Shown piece after piece: positions 1-9,799 of a stretch of DNA of 64,000 nucleotides (the first letter of the stretch is position 1; each line of letters opens with the position of its first letter). The translations under genes were made by a program, and so were the position numbers. The stretch covers positions 1-64,000 of the forward strand of contig CANTFL010001067.1 in the NCBI GenBank assembly GCA_947650285.1. The letters run 5' to 3'. Under the pieces are notes generated by a model that saw only the letters and a list, made by a program, of their open reading frames with translations, searched no databases and had not been told where the DNA came from. This DNA comes from Hyaloperonospora brassicae (taxonomy: Eukaryota; Oomycota; Peronosporomycetes; Peronosporales; Peronosporaceae).

Positions 1-1260
1 GGAGTGGCTAGTGTAGCCACATGTGTGGTAAAGTGACTAATCAAAATTTTGGGACGTGGGTCGGTGACCACCCAGTCAAGACGTCACTTACTGGCGGAAA
101 TGATACCAATTGATTTAACGATCCAATAGGAGATGCAAGATGATCCAATCGGGGATCAGTGATCCGATCGTACTATCGCTAGAATGATGAAAATGGAACG
201 ACCGTAGACGAGGCGTAGAGAGGGATGTTTATCATGGAACGATCTGGGACAAGGCAAGGGATGACGTAAAGCGACACACCTGAAGGTTGGTCAAGGACAA
301 GAATGTTGGTGTTTAATCAGGTGAACACTGGGTCACAAATGTACACGCGAACGTCTCTTGATTTACGAACGTGTGGAACGTCATATTGACCGGTATCGGC
401 AGCGATCGTGAATACCGTGGCAGAATTACTTAAAGAAGGGTGCATCTGGGACCAGGTGATACAATGTAATTCTGTAACGAAGGTGCAATATCCTGCAGAT
501 CGGTGATACTTTTTGCGGGTCCCATAATGGGAGTACTGAATCTAATTAATTATAGCTCGATCTGGAAGTGTGAATATTCATGGATGTCCAGGGAGATATT
601 TCAAGACGTGTAAATGGTCTCGTTTATGAGATAAACCATGAGGGATGTTATCGAAGCACGTGTAATGAACAGAAGAACATCTACTGCTGAATTATATCGT
701 GTCGATCCTCAACAATCTCGAATTGGGCATCAGATAGGTCATGTTTCCTGTTGAATATGGATATATAGCTGATGAGACTTCCGGATATGAGAAATATACT
801 CGATAGAGATCCCTGAGTGATATCTTAAAAAGTTCAGACCAGAAGGGCCAGTGGAAGCTGGTTGAATCGACGTCGCCAAACGATTTAAGATACATTTGGC
901 ATTTTAGATCATATATTGGAACTGTGGCGCTAAGAATGGGTAATTGGTACTGTATTTGTAATATAGGCTATTTTGGTGTTTAGGGTATGATACCTGGGAT
1001 ACTGACGCTATCATTGAAGCACAAGTCACGAAATTTAGACACGTGTTCAAGTGAACGATCCGGCCAAAGGGTAATACCGGTTTGGAGAACTACCTACGGT
1101 TATGAATAGGTGTAAAGATAGGTTGGCTAGTAATTTGGTTGGTTAATAAACAATCTTGAACTCTACTTCTTCTGCTCACTACGCCCCCCCCCTCTTTTTT
1201 TGGGAGAGGTTGTTTGGCTTACCCGGCGGCTCAAAACACGCGTGTTCCAAGGACATTAGA
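1..1260. other. Unassigned AT-rich sequence
   Basis: No recognisable gene. A 67-codon open frame on the minus strand (692-895) has no family resemblance and is of a length expected by chance. The end of the stretch (about 1140-1210) has a short T/C-rich tract and an AATAAA-like motif, which could be the end of an old LTR, but I cannot pair it with another copy. Confidence 0.5.
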
Positions 1261-1692
1261 GACCGATCTTGGATTGTTGGCTAAGGTCGAGAAGAGAGAT
1301 CCCAGAAAATTTGATCCGGATCGATCAAGCACTCATACTCAACTCAGTTGCTAGGGTAGCAGCAACTGCGGAAAAAGACTGGACACAAGATCGCAAGACG
1401 GCTCAAGTGGTCAGAAGATCTAAACTAGAAGTTCAAGATAAGACCGAGCAATATTGAAGCGATCTACAGGATCGATCGGCACGTGTCATTTTGGAAGAAC
1501 GGGCACTTATCTGGCCCAAGCTGCGTACTTCCGACAGGATCGGCCGATCCCAAGACCAGATCATACCGACCCCGAAAACAAGACTATCATTTGCTGACTG
1601 AAGATTTCCACATAGCGAAAATTTCGATCCAAAGACAATTTAAGATCGGTGCGATCCAAGAACAAGATCGCGACGTCTCCAAATAGTGATCA
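1261..1692 (+). other. GATC-dense fragment, possibly family B gag leader
   Basis: This 432-bp block holds 18 GATC tetramers where fewer than two would be expected. Open frames of 62 and 67 codons (1269-1457 and 1483-1686) read through it with a basic, glutamine- and arginine-rich composition. The same GATC richness and short shared strings (for example GATCGCAAGAC) occur in the minus-strand gag regions of family B around 24300-24400, so I suspect a decayed gag N-terminal fragment. No domain can be named. Confidence 0.3.
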
Positions 1693-1939
1693 CCGCGACG
1701 CAAGACCAATATGGCAGAACCCTGTTCGTGGTGTGAAGATTTCCGCACCGAATGCGAACTATAAACCTCAAACTTTAAGCGAGTTCGACATCTCCCAACG
1801 CCATTATAAAGAGCTTAATCCAGTTTAACCGACAGGTACACTAGGCGAGCACAAGGCTATACTGCAAGACACGAATCGGAGTACACCCTCCGTGAGTCGC
1901 TTAGTCTGGGCGAGTGGAAGGTCGACCCTCACACAAGCG

Positions 1940-2403
1940 ATTTCGTGACGTTGACTCCACCAGACAGGCATTGAGTCTCGCCCTGCTCCTCTTAATAATT
2001 GTGTGACAAATCTGCTGAGACCGGTGCTGGATTTCGCACCGAGTTACATGACTATATGTTCCTCCATAGCCCAGCTATGGACGGAAAGTAAGATGTAGAA
2101 GCTTACAGAACACACGCTCGTCGGGTTATTCAACTAATGCGTAAGCATAAGTTTTACGCCAACCTCAAAAAGTGTTTATTCGTTGCTAGCGAGAAAAAAA
2201 TTCTTGGGGGCATTGCGGGTAAACACGGCGTACACCCCAATCCCGAAGATATCAAGGCTCTCACCGACTGGACTGTGTCAGACGATATCAAGGGACTTTG
2301 TAAGCTCCTTAGGCTAGCGGCATACTTGCACAAGTGCTTGCGCAACTACGCCGCGATAAGTGTTCGACTTTCTTGTTTACCCAATATAAATGTGGAGTGG
2401 TAA
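1940..2403 (+). pseudogene. RT C-terminal part of copy A1
   Basis: Translated pieces match the palm-to-connection part of the A2 reverse transcriptase: CVTNLLRP-like residues near 1995-2030, then an 88-codon open frame (2137-2403) with RKHKFYANLKKCLF, GGIAGKHGVHPNPEDIKAL and a Leu-rich connection. The catalytic YxDD box region (about 2040-2070) is disrupted. Upstream RT is absent, so this cannot make an enzyme. The identification rests on residue-by-residue similarity to the intact frame at 39456-41123. Confidence 0.85.
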
Positions 2404-2880
2404 TGATACGATGCCTGTCAGCGTTCGATATAAGGTATTACGCAGAGCGTGACAAAATCGCTCATTCTGACGGTTGCAGATCAGGACAGACCGTTCCATG
2501 TGGTCTTAGCGCCAGCGATTTTGCGATCGGCTGTGCACTGACGCAAACTGATGTAGGTGGTGCCGAGTGCGTCATCTGCTATTCATTGTTTCAGCTGCAA
2601 GCAGCTGAGAGTAATTACTTCGTACATTACAAGGTATTCCTTGCCATGAAGTACGCACTGAATAAATTTCGAGTCTATCTCTTGGGATATAGACTGTTTA
2701 TCGTCTATACGGACCATGCGTAACTACGCACGGCCATAAATAATTTCACACCGGTTGTAAATAGTGGCGAAGTGGTTGTCTGTCTTGGCGGAGTACAGGT
2801 TATCCGTCGGGTATAATATAGGATGTCTGAACGTCGTCGCTGCCGCTATATCGCGCCGACCCGATTTCGGGTCGGGCGTG
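2404..2880 (+). pseudogene. RNase H relic of copy A1
   Basis: The open frame 2334-2723 contains SASDFAIGCALTQTD, LFQLQAAESNYFVH and FIVYTDHA, matching the RNase H domain of A2 (CDASDFAIGCALMQFD, YTDHASL). The first catalytic Asp region reads SASD instead of CDASD in the reference, so the active site is already altered. The tether after RNase H continues to about 2880 with a degraded version of the LNVVADALSRRPDF motif that usually precedes integrase. Confidence 0.85.
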
Positions 2881-3009
2881 CAATCCAACAGTGAAGAAAA
2901 GCCCCATGTTGCGACACTTACGTTCAGTGTCCCGTCGTCAACCTTACTTGGCGACTTAAGAAAGGCCTACGCAGAGATAAACGTTTTCTGCGCTTATTGC
3001 ATCATCTGG

Positions 3010-3800
3010 TGAATTCATCTCGTAAACCCTTGAAAGGTTTACCGGCTTTGTACCAATCCGCTTGAGATCGTTACACAACACGCAACGGGATGCTTTATTA
3101 CACAGCCGTTTCCGGCAGCACGCATCGTGTAGTCGTTAACATTCATAACAAGTTGTGCTTGCGCATCTTGTATGAGTGTGACGATACCCCATCAGGTGGT
3201 CATCGTGTTCGTAAAAAAACTTACCTTACGGTAAGTCGTGAATTTTACTAGCCCCGCCAGCATCATTGTGTCCGCAAGTACATACGTGCTTGCGAGGTTT
3301 GTCAACGGGTGAAGCCCAGTCCTTCATCTCGTGCACCCTTGCAGCCTCTACCTGTCCCGGCAGAGTTCTGACCGTCCGTTTCAATGTACTTCGTCTTCGG
3401 GTTCCCCAAAGACGCTCACAAGAATAAAAGTATTCTTGTGTTCGTTGACCTGTTAATCACGATGATGCATCGTGTTGCTGGTTATGAGACGATCAAGGCA
3501 CAAGGCTGTGATCGTGTCTTTATCGACACGATATTTCGCCGATACTGGTCCCCTGTATAATCGTGTTTGACCGTGACCCTCGGTTGATGGAGGAGTCTTT
3601 GCAATCCGTTTTCCAATTGCTCAAAACGTGTTTCGAGTTGTCAACATCATACCATCCCACACTGATAATCGGTTGGAACTTGCCAACCGCGATCTCGAAG
3701 AGATTCTTTGAGAATACGTACACCCGTTCTCGAGTTGGAGTGAATTCCTCCCGATTTAGTAATTCGCAATCAATAATTCGGTGCGTACATCAACACAGTA
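3010..3800 (+). pseudogene. Integrase zinc-binding and core relic of copy A1
   Basis: Three-frame reading recovers the HHCC zinc-binding region (CDDTPSGGH, then ACEVCQRVKPSPSSR near 3290-3340) and the rve core (FGFPKDAHKN near 3400, VFDRDPRLMEES near 3560-3600, TSYHPTL near 3645). Frame changes and stops occur every 50-150 bp. In family A this enzyme inserts cDNA into the host chromosome; this copy is dead. Spacing relative to RNase H and the GPY/F segment is normal. Confidence 0.8.
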
Positions 3801-4139
3801 CTGATTATTCTTCGTGATGGCTCACGCCATCCACGTCTGCCCACCCTTTTAAATGTTATTATTGGTCGGGGGGAGGACCTCGCTCGAGCAAAAATCGTTC
3901 TGCCTCTTGCTCATCACGTGCCGACTCAAACGTCGCCACGTATGATGCCGATGTCGATCGAGTCGAAATCGATGAAGAAGATCCCCTCAATAATAGCGAT
4001 GATTCTAATATTGATACAGATGATGATGACGACGCTAGTATTTTCAGCATCGCCATCGAATTTTCCAGCGAGGGTGACGACATCCTTGTCGATTTACAGA
4101 AAGAGGAAAGGACTCTTTCTGCAGTTCGCAAAAGGCGAA

Positions 4140-4585
4140 ATGAACAAAACTATGCCGAGTCAGCAGAAGGATTGGTGCAGAATTGTAGAGCAGTGGTCCT
4201 TTTCGTACAGGTTTCCATTGATTACGCTGTGGACCGTCCGAAACAGAACTCTGACAAGAATGGAAGGGCAAATGTACATTCATTTGTTAATGAGTACTTA
4301 GTACTACAATCTACGCTGGACTTACCTAGACACGTAGTGACAATGTGGGCAGCAATAAACTACTGTCCATGTACTTAGGCCCCTTTCGTGTGCTGCGCCG
4401 ACAAGGCCAGGCATACACGATCAAACTATCACAGAGGATGCGTAAAATCCTACGCTTTACGTGGGACGTCTCCGTCCGTACTGTCAGTACGAGATTTTTT
4501 TCCGACGCTAAAGATAACTCTCACGTTCAAGAACCTCCGTCATGCTCTTTCGTTTGCGCTCCAGACGATCAGTCAGGATGCGTAA
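4140..4585 (+). pseudogene. Integrase C-terminal GPY/F segment of copy A1
   Basis: Frames 4172-4378, 4345-4599 and 4388-4585 together give the DRPKQNSDKNGRANVHSF, YLGPFRVL and FTWDVSVRTVS segments, equivalent to A2 37850-38120 (GPY/F module, YIGPFRVL). The reading ends with FALQTISQDA and a TAA stop at about 4583, a position where A2 and A4 also stop. This suggests that the pol reading normally ends here, before the chromodomain. Confidence 0.8.
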
Positions 4586-4876
4586 TGAAAAGATCTTAAC
4601 GTTCATCCGATATATCTCCATGCGTGCCGTCCCCATCTCCTTAACGAGGGAGCGGATATCGCAATCGACCTGCCGTTGTGCGACCGCGCACTCCTCACGG
4701 TCCTTCGCACGCTCAGCTTGGAGATCCTTGTGGAGCTGCCGCACAGTGTCGGTCAGATCGTCAAGCCTGTCCCGCTTGTGCTCCAAATCTTCGAGCAATT
4801 CAACAATTGCGTGATCTATCTCCTTCAGGTCGTGATGGTGAGCAGTATTAAATGGAGAAGGTTTTCCTTTCTCCAC
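4508..4876 (-). pseudogene. Antisense gene of family A, coiled-coil part, copy A1
   Basis: A 122-codon open frame on the strand opposite pol. Its sequence is a long charged heptad-type coiled coil (for example LEDLEHKRDRLDDLTDTVRQ and DRLERKRKSMTEVLER) and aligns over its length with the plus-strand coiled coil of A2 at 37440-37760 (DDLKHERDRRYALTDTVR, DRLERERKNLMDVLER). Pol on the other strand of this old copy has many stops, but this frame has none. Function unknown; coiled coils usually mediate self-association. The N-terminal part of the same antisense gene is scattered over 5090-6314. Confidence 0.65.
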
Positions 4877-5085
4877 CGAATCCTTTGATTGACTCCCACG
4901 GTGGTCAACGCTTCCTGGTGTAGCGTATGTTGAACGACCGAGGCGTTTCAGGATGAAGGACTTGTAACCTTGTCTCGTGGCAGGGTATCCACCCTCGTAA
5001 AACAGCGGGGAGCCCCGTTCTCAGCTGATGTTGGATGTGGCCGGTCTCGTCGAGAACTACGTTAAGACACACCCAATGATGGAGG
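4870..5085 (+). pseudogene. Chromodomain relic of copy A1
   Basis: Plus-strand reading gives DSHGGQRFLV-stop-RMLNDRGVSG-stop-RTCNLVSWQGIHP, colinear with the A2/A4 chromodomain (AHGDQRFLVERILNHRDDSG, YLVQWRGYPPSW). At least three in-frame stops are present. In chromoviruses this domain binds modified histone H3 and directs integration to heterochromatin. It lies about 300 bp beyond the conserved pol stop, as in A2 and A4. Confidence 0.7.
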
Positions 5086-5089
5086 ACCC

Positions 5090-6314
5090 TCGTCGTACGA
5101 ACGACGTCCGTGTTCGTAAAGGTATCGTAGGTTCTAAAGCCCTTGACGCATCTCGGACGAGATACTCGCCCTACAGTACGGTTTATTAGGGAGGAAAGCG
5201 TCCCTAGGAGCGTGAACAGAAATTTCAGAGTTGTCAATACAACTCCGAAATTTCTCTACCCACGAGAGGCAAGGTAAACCTGCCCTCGAGACAATCGGTG
5301 CAATTTGTACCGAGCACCGGTTGACGATTTCTATTCAAACCTGTTGCGAGCTAAATCGAGTTTTTTCAGCCAAAACTTGGGCCCACATTCTCGATGTTGC
5401 CGGTGAACGAATTATAAGTCCTGCACAAAAGGGATCTCGTCTCTCTTTCGGTTTCCGTGGTACCATCGATGTCTAAAGAAGACACAGATGTAGAAGTCAT
5501 ACTCAGTGCGAAAATGATTCGCACTAAGGTCAAGACCATGGATCCTTGACGAGTCAAAGAGTGGTATTCGACAACGCTCAGTTATAAATGCCTACCCCCT
5601 TCTCAGCTCGCTCACGGAAGGCATCCATGGCTTGTTTTTAGGAGTAGGTCGCAACACGTTACGGTCCATCTCCTCTTGCGCAGTGCCAACAAAAAGAAAG
5701 GGCACTACGATCGCCGCAATCGCTCCGATTGCTACGGATACGATGCATTTCGTAGCGCGTTATCGGCATTATCACGAAGCCTATGTCCTCATGATGCGCA
5801 CTCGCACCAAAATATAATTCGAGCGCGATCGGTTCGATCCCCGCGACGAGTACTTAGACACGCCGGTTGACCCTAACATTTCGTTACGCAGAGTCTTATC
5901 GAGGTTGCTACGATGCACAGCAGTCGCCGTATCCGCACCCACAGCTTCACGACCGGGATTTGCGAGCAACATAGAGCCGGACGAGGGGTCCTACTCGCCC
6001 GTATATACAACCTCTATTTCGGTGTCGACGTCCATCGGACCACCGCCCGCAGCAGAAGCTGCGGATGAAGAAGCTGCATGTAGATGACCACGTGCACCGG
6101 CAACATTGGGTCTTGCAGGCTGCTCAATTAGCAGCACCAGGTAATGAAACGCCCGCTGCCTTGTCTTGACTTGCTTTCTATCCGGTTGTACGCATCCGTA
6201 CAGAGGAATAAGTGATGGCCTTGTTCGCGCAGAGCATTGTGGTATATAGTAAGTTAAAGTATGGAATACCTTGTTTGTCAATTCACTACACCATAGCATG
6301 TAAAAACTCGTCAT
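5090..6314 (-). pseudogene. Antisense gene of family A, N-terminal and central parts, copy A1
   Basis: Minus-strand fragments match the antisense gene of A2/A4. The first is an acidic N-terminal segment ending in DVDTEIEVVYTGE (5991-6314 frame), like DDPDIEVIYSGESD. The second is VSSLDIDGTTETERETRS (5366-5557 frame), like MSSLDIDGTTATKSVTR. The third is GARYKLHRLSRG, a Cys-containing SCIDNS, and SSEMRQGL down to about 5100. Order is preserved along 1.2 kb. Frames are broken by several indels. The match in an old copy shows that the gene is ancestral to the family. Confidence 0.6.
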
Positions 6315-6435
6315 GCGCTAAAAGTTGAAAGAAAAAGTCAAAATTGACACGTGCTCCCTTTCCCACAGAGCGATTCGAGGTGGTCACAATTGCACCAATC
6401 CATTAATGTACTCACTAAAGTGACTGATAGTTAAG

Positions 6436-6451
6436 GGTGGGGGAAGGTCGA
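6436..6451 (+). promoter_or_regulatory. Polypurine tract of copy A1
   Basis: G-rich purine run (AGGGTGGGGGAAGGTCGA region) lying directly before the 3' LTR start TGTAACG. This is the expected primer site for plus-strand DNA synthesis. Confidence 0.6.
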
Positions 6452-6913
6452 TGTAACGAGGTGAGCCGTTACATTTAAATTGATATGAATGTATCAATTT
6501 TTGAATATTATCAATTTCGATAATATTTGATCCACATCACTCGTGAAAAGGTGGTGTTGGCCGAATATTACCCAAGACGGCAATATTCTTGGGTGCTCGA
6601 CTTATTGGCTGACGGATGCGGTACATTAACGAAGTTAACCCCACTCGCTGCTGGACGCGCGCAAGGTGTGGTGAGCAAGAATCCTAAATAGGATATTGTA
6701 GTTTAATATAGTTAGACCAAGACAAAAGATAATTTGCAAAGAAAATTATCTATATTGAATAAAGTTCTTTTTTTCTCTAAAAGAGCTTCCGAGTCTCTGT
6801 TTACTTCCTCGCGCTTTCTCACGCCAAATGTACGTGACGTCGGGACCACGCAGACTTGTGTTCTGGTAACACAAGGTCTTACCAGTTATCTGGCAAGAGC
6901 GTGCTCTGTTACA
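6452..6913 (+). repeat. 3' LTR of copy A1 (462 bp)
   Basis: Starts TGTAACGAGG after a polypurine tract and ends CTCTGTTACA, the TG..CA rule of LTRs. It resembles the A3 5' LTR (shared strings such as GGACGCGCGCAAGG/AGACGCGCGAAATGG and the GTACGTGACGTC region) but is clearly divergent from the 394-bp LTRs of A2. Its 5' third is a run of hairpins: 6477-6485 with 6492-6500 (9-bp stem) and 6504-6512 with 6519-6527 (9-bp stem). Further AATATT and CCCAAGA inverted arms lie near 6565-6600. Confidence 0.8.
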
Positions 6914-8990
6914 GGTTAGTATCCAGTCGTCAAAGCCTTTATTTCGAAGCGGGATGATTGTCCATTTGAGATAATATAGGCGGCTCGCCGACTCGGAGCA
7001 GCTGATTATTCAATGACTATCATTGCAGAAAATAGAAATAACGTATTATTTTCTTGAAAATGTTGTTCGGGACATCTCCACATGCCGCTTTGTACATGGT
7101 TAAATCGCCAGAACACTAGATTGAATCCTTTTGACGTCTTTCTCCATATCTCAACGGCTAGGGCGCGTCTCAAGTTTGAAGAACGAGCAGCTGCTATACG
7201 CAATTTTGCTACAGAAGTAAATCTAGGTAACAAATTTGCGTAAACAGGCGTTCGTTGTTCGAAGTTGAGGAGCGCCCTGGACGTTAGGATATGAGCAAAG
7301 ACGTCAAAGGTGCAAGGACGATGAACAAACAGCATTCTACCATGGACTACGCCTAAAACGTACTGCCAAACCATCGCAAAATGATCTGCAATTGACTAGT
7401 ACCTCCCTAATGGATCTTTATTACTGTGTCAAATTTTACTCACCGCTTGGTAGCGTTTGTTATTTAACACCCTCTTCTATTTTCATCCTAGTTGGACAAT
7501 ATTACGATGGAGTCGTTGTCTCACGTAAATTAAAGCCTCTTTTCGAGTTTCTTTAATCACGATCTTTTAGATCTGTGCGCGTCAAAGGTAAGCGTCACCC
7601 TGCGCACGGACCCAGCGAAATACAAGGATATTCTATTTCCGCGAGCTCTTACGTAATCGTCGGATATGGCGTTTTCACTTCTTGGCTATGCTATCCCAAA
7701 TAGAATCCAGGAAGCCCTTGCCTACTTTCGCAGTAGTGAGTGAATCTAGTTAGTGTATAAAAAGTCTTTGGGGGGTCAACCAAATGTTTTTAATGACCCC
7801 CACCCCGAAGTCTCTGCGCAGTATTGCGACGCACCACGATGTATCAGAACTAAGATTGTCCGACCTGATGATCAGAAGGCACTGTTGGTTCTCCACCAAA
7901 GCATATCTTACACCGGGTATTCAGGACTACGACACGTAAAATCTGTCAATTAAACGTGCCGCTTCTGGTCTTTAGTAGGTACAAATGGCAACTGGATCAG
8001 CGACATCTAATTTGATCACCACACTGCTGCATTAAGTGCACGCATCTTCTTCAAACATGCTCAATAGTATGACATGTACTTCTTCGCTCTCTCTTCTTTC
8101 CGATCTTTCTCTGCCGAATGGATCCAGGACTCAAAATTTGCACGAAACTAAAATTGATAGTTACAATAATTGGTGTCAGCTCAACCGCTACCGCTGCGGC
8201 TTAAAAAGAATATTAGCTCCGCGTGGAGCTTAAATGCTTAGAGCCACTAGAAAATAGACGCCAATATTGACAGCGAGACCCCTGTTTGTTGGGCTTTCAC
8301 GTTGTCAGGATTTAGGAAAGTCCTCGACCCCGGGAAATACAAATATCGCCACTTCTCCAGACGCGCTATTTACTTTCCTCCAGTGAGACACTGGGCAACC
8401 CATGTTGCCAGTGCGGCTTCTTCAAAAAATCTTGCCCAATCAAAAATAAAACAATTCACCTTATAGGGGGTAAGGACACGTGTTTTTTTGTATAAGTCAT
8501 GCCAACGCTCAGGCTTGTATAGGCGTCCATCGTTAGGCTGTCGGCCATTTGATCCGAGTATTGGGTATAAGCCCTTGGACAATTCTATTTTCTATAAGAA
8601 TTTGACTAACTATTGCCCCCCGACAATTCATACTGGACTTCCTTCTTCCAGCCTGGCTCATAACCACAATGGCGGTCATATGCGTCCGTGGTTCCCGTGG
8701 CCACTACAAGTCGTAGGCTCTAGATCTTATTAGGGGATAATGAACGGTTTTTTCGACGCGATTGCCTCCGCAAAGATGCACGCGATCGTAATTCAATTCA
8801 GCTCTTTCGGTTAGGATGCATATGCTGGTTGGGATATACGTGCACTTCGAAAACAATGGATGCGGATGCCAACGGATTAGGTAAACAAAGGACCGCACAC
8901 CAAGGGAAAAGTGCCGCATAAAATGATATTACGCAAGTAAAGTGACCCTTCAAGGAGAAGTAGGATTCAACAAAGGGATATAATGTCCAG
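6914..8990. other. Unassigned sequence between A1 and family B
   Basis: No gene assigned. A 122-codon minus-strand frame (7006-7374) lacks any recognisable motif. Near 7984 there is an ATG-led start (MATGSATSNLITT) followed at about 8115-8225 by KIDSYNNWCQLNRYRC, vaguely like a Copia gag N-terminus; I do not consider this secure. A GACCC(A/C)G(C/G)GAAATACAA string occurs at about 7605 and again at about 8325, hinting at an old duplicated segment. Confidence 0.35.
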
Positions 8991-9290
8991 TGCAGGTTAA
9001 ACATCGCGAAAACGAGTCGATTACGGTCCCTAATCGGAAGGCCGGGTCCTTCATTGTTGACCTCGATTCATTCTTGGTGAACTTGCTCCCTCATCGATAG
9101 ACCTCGGTCTCACAAGGTCACATGACACCTGGTTAGTCAAAATAAGGAGTCAGAGCATAAGGAAAGGATAGCGTAAAAATCTTGGAGGATCTAACTTACT
9201 TATATTATCGCAATTTACTGTCCACGTGGCAAGTAGTAGTCGAGCTTGAAGAAACGTTTTAGGGCTGTTCGCCCATTTTAAGGGAGGATG
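8991..9290 (+). mobile_element. Family B 3' internal end preceding the 9291 LTR
   Basis: Similar along its length to 62400-62725 and, in reverse, to 19541-19960. It includes a 20-bp tandem repeat (9025-9110), a CCACGTGGCAAG-type motif near 9221 and a purine tract AAGGGAGGA directly before the LTR. In the other copies this segment is the last part of the internal region before the 3' LTR. Confidence 0.6.
9025..9110 (+). repeat. 20-bp minisatellite, about 4 units
   Basis: Consecutive 20-bp units of the type GGTCCCTAATCGGAAGGCCG, GGTCCTTCATTGTTGACCTC, GATTCATTCTTGGTGAACTT and GCTCCCTCATCGATAGACCT. The same unit occurs in more copies at 19718-19950 (reverse strand) and 62430-62577. Confidence 0.65.
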
Positions 9291-9792
9291 TAATTTGGCC
9301 TTCTGCTCAAGACAGTCGCGACGGAAGACCAGACGGCAGACAGAAATCCAGCAAGTGTCTGTACTGCGGTTTCGTCTGAAGTAACACCGCCTCAGAGGTC
9401 CAGTATCGGATCCGGTCTCCTCGGCCCTGTAGTTAGGGACTTAAAATATCATCCAGGTGGTTATGAACCCTAATTAATCAGTGAAAAGCTCAGAAGTAAA
9501 ACTTTCCCCAAATAATTTGCTTATAATTCCACTATCGACTAAATCGATCGTTTGACCACCTATCAGCCCGCAAAGTACAGCATATCAGCTCGACCACAGG
9601 TATTTTACATTTGAAGTTGACATGTGTATCCCCACCTCAAGTCTCCCAAGAATTGCGACCCACTAGCCGACGGGTACAAAAAGTGAGTCAAGGTACATAA
9701 GCGGCGTTAGCGTGACTCGCCTGACAGTCGGCAGTCCATAACAGTGAGAGGTTTGGGGTCTCATCACACAGTTCGAAACTCCACTCTACCAC
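9291..9792 (+). repeat. Family B LTR (about 502 bp)
   Basis: Begins TGTAATTTGG right after a purine tract and ends near CTCTACCACG (TG..CA type end, last bases mutated). It aligns with the reverse-strand LTR at 19036-19540 and with 62726-63250 through shared motifs (AGCCGACGGGTACAAAAAGTGAGTC, GTCGGCAGTCC, GGGTCTCATCACACA). A degraded primer-binding site of the B2 type follows at about 9796. Confidence 0.7.
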
Positions 9793-9799
9793 GACGGTT

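Larger units (their letters stand above)
1930..6913 (+). mobile_element. Family A Ty3/Gypsy element, copy A1, old and 5'-truncated
   Basis: Plus-strand element missing its LTR, gag, protease and most of RT. It begins inside RT at a point equivalent to about 40330 in copy A2 and runs through RNase H, integrase, the GPY/F segment, a chromodomain, the antisense gene and a polypurine tract to a 3' LTR (6452-6913). Order and spacing match A2 in reverse orientation. Stops and frameshifts are frequent throughout pol, so it is an inactive relic. Its antisense coiled-coil frame is unusually well kept compared with pol. Confidence 0.85.

Noticed and set aside
7006..7374. 122-codon minus frame
   Set aside because: No motif, no homologous copy in the window, and many similar-length chance frames occur nearby on both strands.
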